Below, in pieces: positions 32,289-34,336 of a stretch of DNA of 34,336 nt (its first letter is position 1; every line of letters starts with the position of its first letter). Where the stretch lies: NCBI GenBank assembly GCA_018829185.1, contig JAHJUI010000016.1:1-34336 (forward strand). The letters run 5' to 3'. A program made the position numbers and the translations under genes. This DNA comes from Nanobdellota archaeon (GTDB taxonomy: Archaea > Nanobdellota > Nanobdellia > SCGC-AAA011-G17 > PNOQ01). Under the pieces are notes generated by a model. It ran no database searches. It saw only the letters and a list, made by a program, of their open reading frames with translations, and was not told where the DNA came from.

Positions 32289-32924
32289 CTACCCTATATA
32301 ATCTCTCACTGGCACTACTTCAATACCCTCTTCTGAGCTATTCCCCCCCATATTTCCCTCAGAATCAACCCTTCCTTTAACCTTTTTTTGCCCCAATTCC
32401 TCCTTTAACTCATCGTTTAAATAGAATACTTTTGATCTGTTCTTCACACTTATCTTCTCTTTCACTTCTACACCTGCTCTTTTAATATCATTAATATGTC
32501 TCCTTACAGTCACAATACTAGACCCGACTTTATCTGCAATTACTTGATAATTTAATGGATTTTTTGATTGAAGCAACAAAAATACCACCTGTTTTTGACT
32601 CGGAGTAAGATTTTTTATCGTTTGAACGTTCATGAACGATTCTGAATGATTGAACGATTGAACGCGTTCAATCGTTGAACGCCCAACTTTAGATTTTTTA
32701 CCCTTAAGATCAAGCAACATTTGCTCTAATAGGATTAATCTTTCTTCGATTTTAGTTAATCTACCATGATGTTCTTCCTTCTTTGAATGCAAGTGATCAA
32801 TGTGACCCATAGAGTGTTCAAAATCACGTTTTATATTCGAGAAAGAAGACTTTAAACTAGAATGTAATTGGTTTATTTTCTCTTCAGAATCACCTTCTTT
32901 TTTCTTAAACCACAAGAAACCCAT
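32289..32924 (-). CDS. Coiled-coil plus winged-helix DNA-binding protein (minus-strand member of a pair)
   Basis: A 211-residue protein. The N-terminus is MGFLWFKKKEGDSEEK, similar in style to the MGFFDRFK start of the ATPase at 33435. A coiled coil follows at about 14-75 (INQLHSSLKSSFSNIKRDFE, ERLILLEQMLLDLKG), then a linker (76-105) and a winged helix (about 106-172): LTPSQKQVVFLLLQSKNPLN, YQVIADKVGSSIVTVRRHIN as helix-turn-helix, then the wing NRSKVFYLNDEL. A Gly/Ser/Glu tail follows. The linker (residues 81-102) is encoded by a cluster of TGAACG motifs. The same motif forms a palindrome just upstream of the promoter. The upstream neighbour is a broken nucleotidyltransferase whose 3' end overlaps the operator. 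Autoregulation is likely. Confidence 0.74.
   Translation of the reverse strand: MGFLWFKKKEGDSEEKINQLHSSLKSSFSNIKRDFEHSMGHIDHLHSKKEEHHGRLTKIEERLILLEQMLLDLKGKKSKVGRSTIERVQSFNHSESFMNVQTIKNLTPSQKQVVFLLLQSKNPLNYQVIADKVGSSIVTVRRHINDIKRAGVEVKEKISVKNRSKVFYLNDELKEELGQKKVKGRVDSEGNMGGNSSEEGIEVVPVRDYIG
32621..32683. repeat. Intragenic cluster of TGAACG motifs with a 24-bp palindrome
   Basis: Within about 60 bases TGAACG occurs at 32623, 32633, 32651, 32659 and 32676 on the plus strand, and its complement CGTTCA at 32627 and 32665. Bases 32653-32676 are a perfect 24-bp palindrome centred on AACGCGTT with arms AACGATTG and CAATCGTT; TGAACGTTCA (32623-32632) is another. The cluster lies inside the gene at 32289-32924, encoding the linker between its coiled coil and its winged helix. 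Confidence 0.85.
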
Positions 32925-32969
32925 ATCTAATTTTATGAAACTACTTATTATTAAAGTTTTCCATTCAAA

Positions 32970-33001
32970 TTGAACACAGTTGAACGTTCAAACATGTTCA
33001 A
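32970..33001. promoter_or_regulatory. Palindromic operator upstream of the minus-strand wHTH gene
   Basis: A perfect palindrome TTGAACGTTCAA (32980-32991) is flanked symmetrically by TTGAACA (32970-32976) and TGTTCAA (32995-33001), all centred on 32985/32986. This gives a symmetric site with four half-sites of TTGAAC. The minus-strand gene starts at 32924, and a TATA-like CTTTAATAA (complement of about 32948-32957) lies between them, so the site is just upstream of the core promoter. The same half-site recurs in the gene itself at 32621-32683. The site also covers the 3' end of the broken nucleotidyltransferase gene. Confidence 0.8.
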
Positions 33002-33358
33002 ATGAAAGACTAGGATCATAAATTACCTTCCCCATTTCGTGTAGTAAACTAGGTTCTCTTCCTTGTCCATCATCTAAAACAATACCTGTTTCATAATCAC
33101 TTTCATAATAAAATACAATATGGAATCTCCCATTTAATGACTCTAAACGTTTATTGACATCTTGTGGCAGCCCCAACGGAATACCTTCAAGGTCTAAGGG
33201 AAAACACTAGATAAATCATCTAAAATAAAAGCAAGATCTATATCCCTTCCATCACTACAATCTCCATTTAAAACAGAACCATATAGAACTATTTTAGATA
33301 TACTTTCTATTCCCTTTGTCCTCTCTACGGCCAATTCAGCTAATTTATACCTTTCCAT
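32988..33358 (-). pseudogene. Frameshifted minimal nucleotidyltransferase (MNT)
   Basis: Minus-strand reading from ATG 33358 gives a 54-residue start, MERYKLAELAVERTKGIE..., containing the MNT catalytic motif VLYGSVLNGDCSDGRDIDLA (GS then D-x-D), ending at a TAG at 33194-33196. In the adjacent frame the protein resumes as LDLEGIPLGLPQDVNKRLES and continues to 32988 with REPSLLHEMGKVIYD, the typical end of an MNT domain. Reading FP-LDLEG across the junction needs one extra T in the TTCCCTTAG stretch (about 33194-33202). So one base has been lost, either truly or by sequencing error. MNT proteins often pair with HEPN proteins as toxin-antitoxin modules; no HEPN gene is adjacent. Confidence 0.75.
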
Positions 33359-33434
33359 AACCCTTCCAAAATCTTCAATCCCTTTTAAACCTTTCTAATT
33401 ACTAAAAACTTTTAAGAATTGATTAAAGAATATT

Positions 33435-34154
33435 TTAGAATTTTCTAAAAGCTTTACTTACATTATCAGACCAGAAACCAGGCAAATCATAACTTAAAAG
33501 CCCTTCAAAATCATCACTCCAAACAAAGAAATATTTCTCTTTAACATCATCATCTTTTAAATCTTTAAAAATCTTAGAAACCCTTTCATACATATCTTTT
33601 ATGCCCTTTCTTTCAAATTTAGTTTGCAATAGCGACGGTTCCTTTAGCAAAACAATATCAGCTAATCTTAAAACATTTAAGTCAATCATAGCAGAGCTCT
33701 GAGCTATTAAAATTAAAGTTAAGTTCTTATGCCTAGCAATAGCCATTATCTTCCCAAGATCTTTACTTGATTTTTTCATTGAATCCCTTGAAGAAAAGAA
33801 TATTGCCCCCTCATCAATTAAAACAGTAGAATTAACAGGAACCTTATCTAGGCTTTCTACTTTCTTTATCCATCTTGGAAGTTTAGAATCTTCATAGCCA
33901 AGAACATAACAGTTCTGGCCAGTTTTATAATGAAATAGCTCTAAAAATCGCATTCCTAACGAACTCTTACCAGAACCCCTTCTACCAGTTAAAAGGACAA
34001 CAGTGCTATGGTTTGTTATTTGATCTAAGAATTTTTCATGAGAACCAACTTCAGATTTCTCTAAATTAAACGCTGTAAAACTTTTCTTTTTACGTTTTTC
34101 TTCTTCTCTTTTTTCAAATATCTTTTGTGGCTTAAACCTGTCAAAAAATCCCAT
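33435..34154 (-). CDS. Zot/FtsK-HerA-like P-loop ATPase
   Basis: A 239-residue cytoplasmic ATPase. A basic N-terminus (MGFFDRFKPQKIFEKREEEK, followed by RKKK) leads to Walker A LLTGRRGSGKSSLGMRF (about 53-69). The Walker B equivalent STVLIDEGAIFFSSRDSM (about 108) is followed by ALTLILIAQSSAMIDLNVLR-like sensor sequence (MAIARHKNLTLILIAQSS, about 140-157). The AIARHKNLTLILIAQ pattern is typical of Zot-like and genome-packaging ATPases of viruses and plasmids and of the FtsK-HerA superfamily. Its true job here is unknown: DNA transfer or packaging in a mobile element, or a host function shared with the neighbouring coiled-coil proteins. TATA-like TTATATAT (complement of about 34176-34183) is 26 nt before the ATG. 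The right inverted repeat begins 14 nt further upstream. Confidence 0.72.
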   Translation of the reverse strand: MGFFDRFKPQKIFEKREEEKRKKKSFTAFNLEKSEVGSHEKFLDQITNHSTVVLLTGRRGSGKSSLGMRFLELFHYKTGQNCYVLGYEDSKLPRWIKKVESLDKVPVNSTVLIDEGAIFFSSRDSMKKSSKDLGKIMAIARHKNLTLILIAQSSAMIDLNVLRLADIVLLKEPSLLQTKFERKGIKDMYERVSKIFKDLKDDDVKEKYFFVWSDDFEGLLSYDLPGFWSDNVSKAFRKF

Positions 34155-34174
34155 AATAGCATAAATAGTAAAGA

Positions 34175-34184
34175 AATATATAAG
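34175..34184 (-). promoter_or_regulatory. TATA box of the ATPase gene
   Basis: The complement reads CTTATATATT, centred about 26 nt before the ATG at 34154. This indicates a leaderless transcript. The terminal repeat copy (34197-34333) lies immediately upstream and could therefore affect this promoter. Confidence 0.5.
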
Positions 34185-34196
34185 GGTTTTGATAGA

Positions 34197-34333
34197 AAGC
34201 TCTGGTGCAACCCTTAAAAAAGTAATTAAAAATTAATTGCTTTCTATCTAAATTGTAAGCAATTAATTTGCTTATCAATTCCACTTTTTGGGTTGCAAAA
34301 GTTTTGTTTCTCAAAACAGAGCCATATTTTCTT
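34197..34333. repeat. Right copy of 137-bp perfect terminal inverted repeat
   Basis: Exact reverse complement of bases 1-137, with three further bases (TTA) beyond it at the window end. It carries the same nested stems as the left copy. It lies directly upstream of the promoter of the P-loop ATPase, whereas the left copy lies downstream of the pilin gene, so the two copies sit in unrelated gene contexts. Confidence 0.95.
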
Positions 34334-34336
34334 TTA

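Noticed and set aside
1-34336. Complete linear virus or plasmid, given the terminal inverted repeats
   Set aside because: The interior encodes PolD, Orc1/Cdc6, PAN, LonB, ArgS, agmatinase and Hef, the gene content of a cellular chromosome; no capsid, terminase or protein-primed polymerase is seen.
1-34336. tRNA, rRNA or other known RNA genes
   Set aside because: I looked for GC-rich cloverleaf-like stretches and typical tRNA box sequences on both strands and saw none; a covariance-model search would be needed to exclude them fully.

Overview
The window is AT-rich, gene-dense archaeal DNA. The lineage signal is archaeal: family D DNA polymerase (both subunits), Orc1/Cdc6, Hef helicase-nuclease, PAN, membrane LonB, class III (pilin-type) signal peptides, TATA boxes about 26 nt before many start codons (leaderless genes) and only occasional Shine-Dalgarno sites. 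The small size of many proteins and the mix of families suggest a DPANN archaeon of the Woesearchaeota/Pacearchaeota type; this placement is inference, because no rRNA is present.

Layout. (1) 1-9600 is a type IV pilus/archaellum-like surface module. It holds a pilin, a large Cys-rich membrane-anchored protein, a tiny membrane protein, an ArlJ/TadC-like platform and an ArlI/TadA-like ATPase on the minus strand, two coiled-coil proteins on the plus strand, and three tandem paralogous multi-pass membrane proteins on the minus strand. (2) 9600-19541 is mixed housekeeping: a PRC-barrel protein, a TraB-family protein, a degenerate M50-like membrane protein, Hef, an anchored M64-like metallopeptidase, agmatinase, a tandem pair of unknown proteins, PAN, and an OB-fold protein coupled to a TctA/DUF112-like permease. 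(3) 19538-26574 is a replication locus: cdc6, DP1 and DP2 in one overlapping minus-strand operon next to a 611-nt gene-free AT-rich stretch that looks like a replication origin. (4) 26575-30887 holds a second PRC-barrel protein, LonB, arginyl-tRNA synthetase and a conserved protein of unknown function. (5) 30888-34336 is accessory in character: a small winged-helix regulator, two larger proteins with an N-terminal coiled coil and C-terminal winged helix, a frameshifted nucleotidyltransferase and a Zot/FtsK-HerA-like P-loop ATPase.

The two ends of the window carry a perfect 137-bp inverted repeat (1-137 and 34197-34333) that can itself fold into nested stems. Because the interior is chromosomal housekeeping DNA, the simplest reading is a contig ending in two inverted copies of a dispersed structured repeat.

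The most unusual signal is in region 5. Each of the two coiled-coil/winged-helix genes has its own motif family (TTGAACGTTCAA-type palindromes for one, TATTCACTC...ACGCACA-type iterons for the other). In each case the motif lies both just upstream of the gene's TATA box and again inside the gene, exactly in the linker between the coiled coil and the DNA-binding domain. This suggests a family of proteins that recognise their own genes at two sites.
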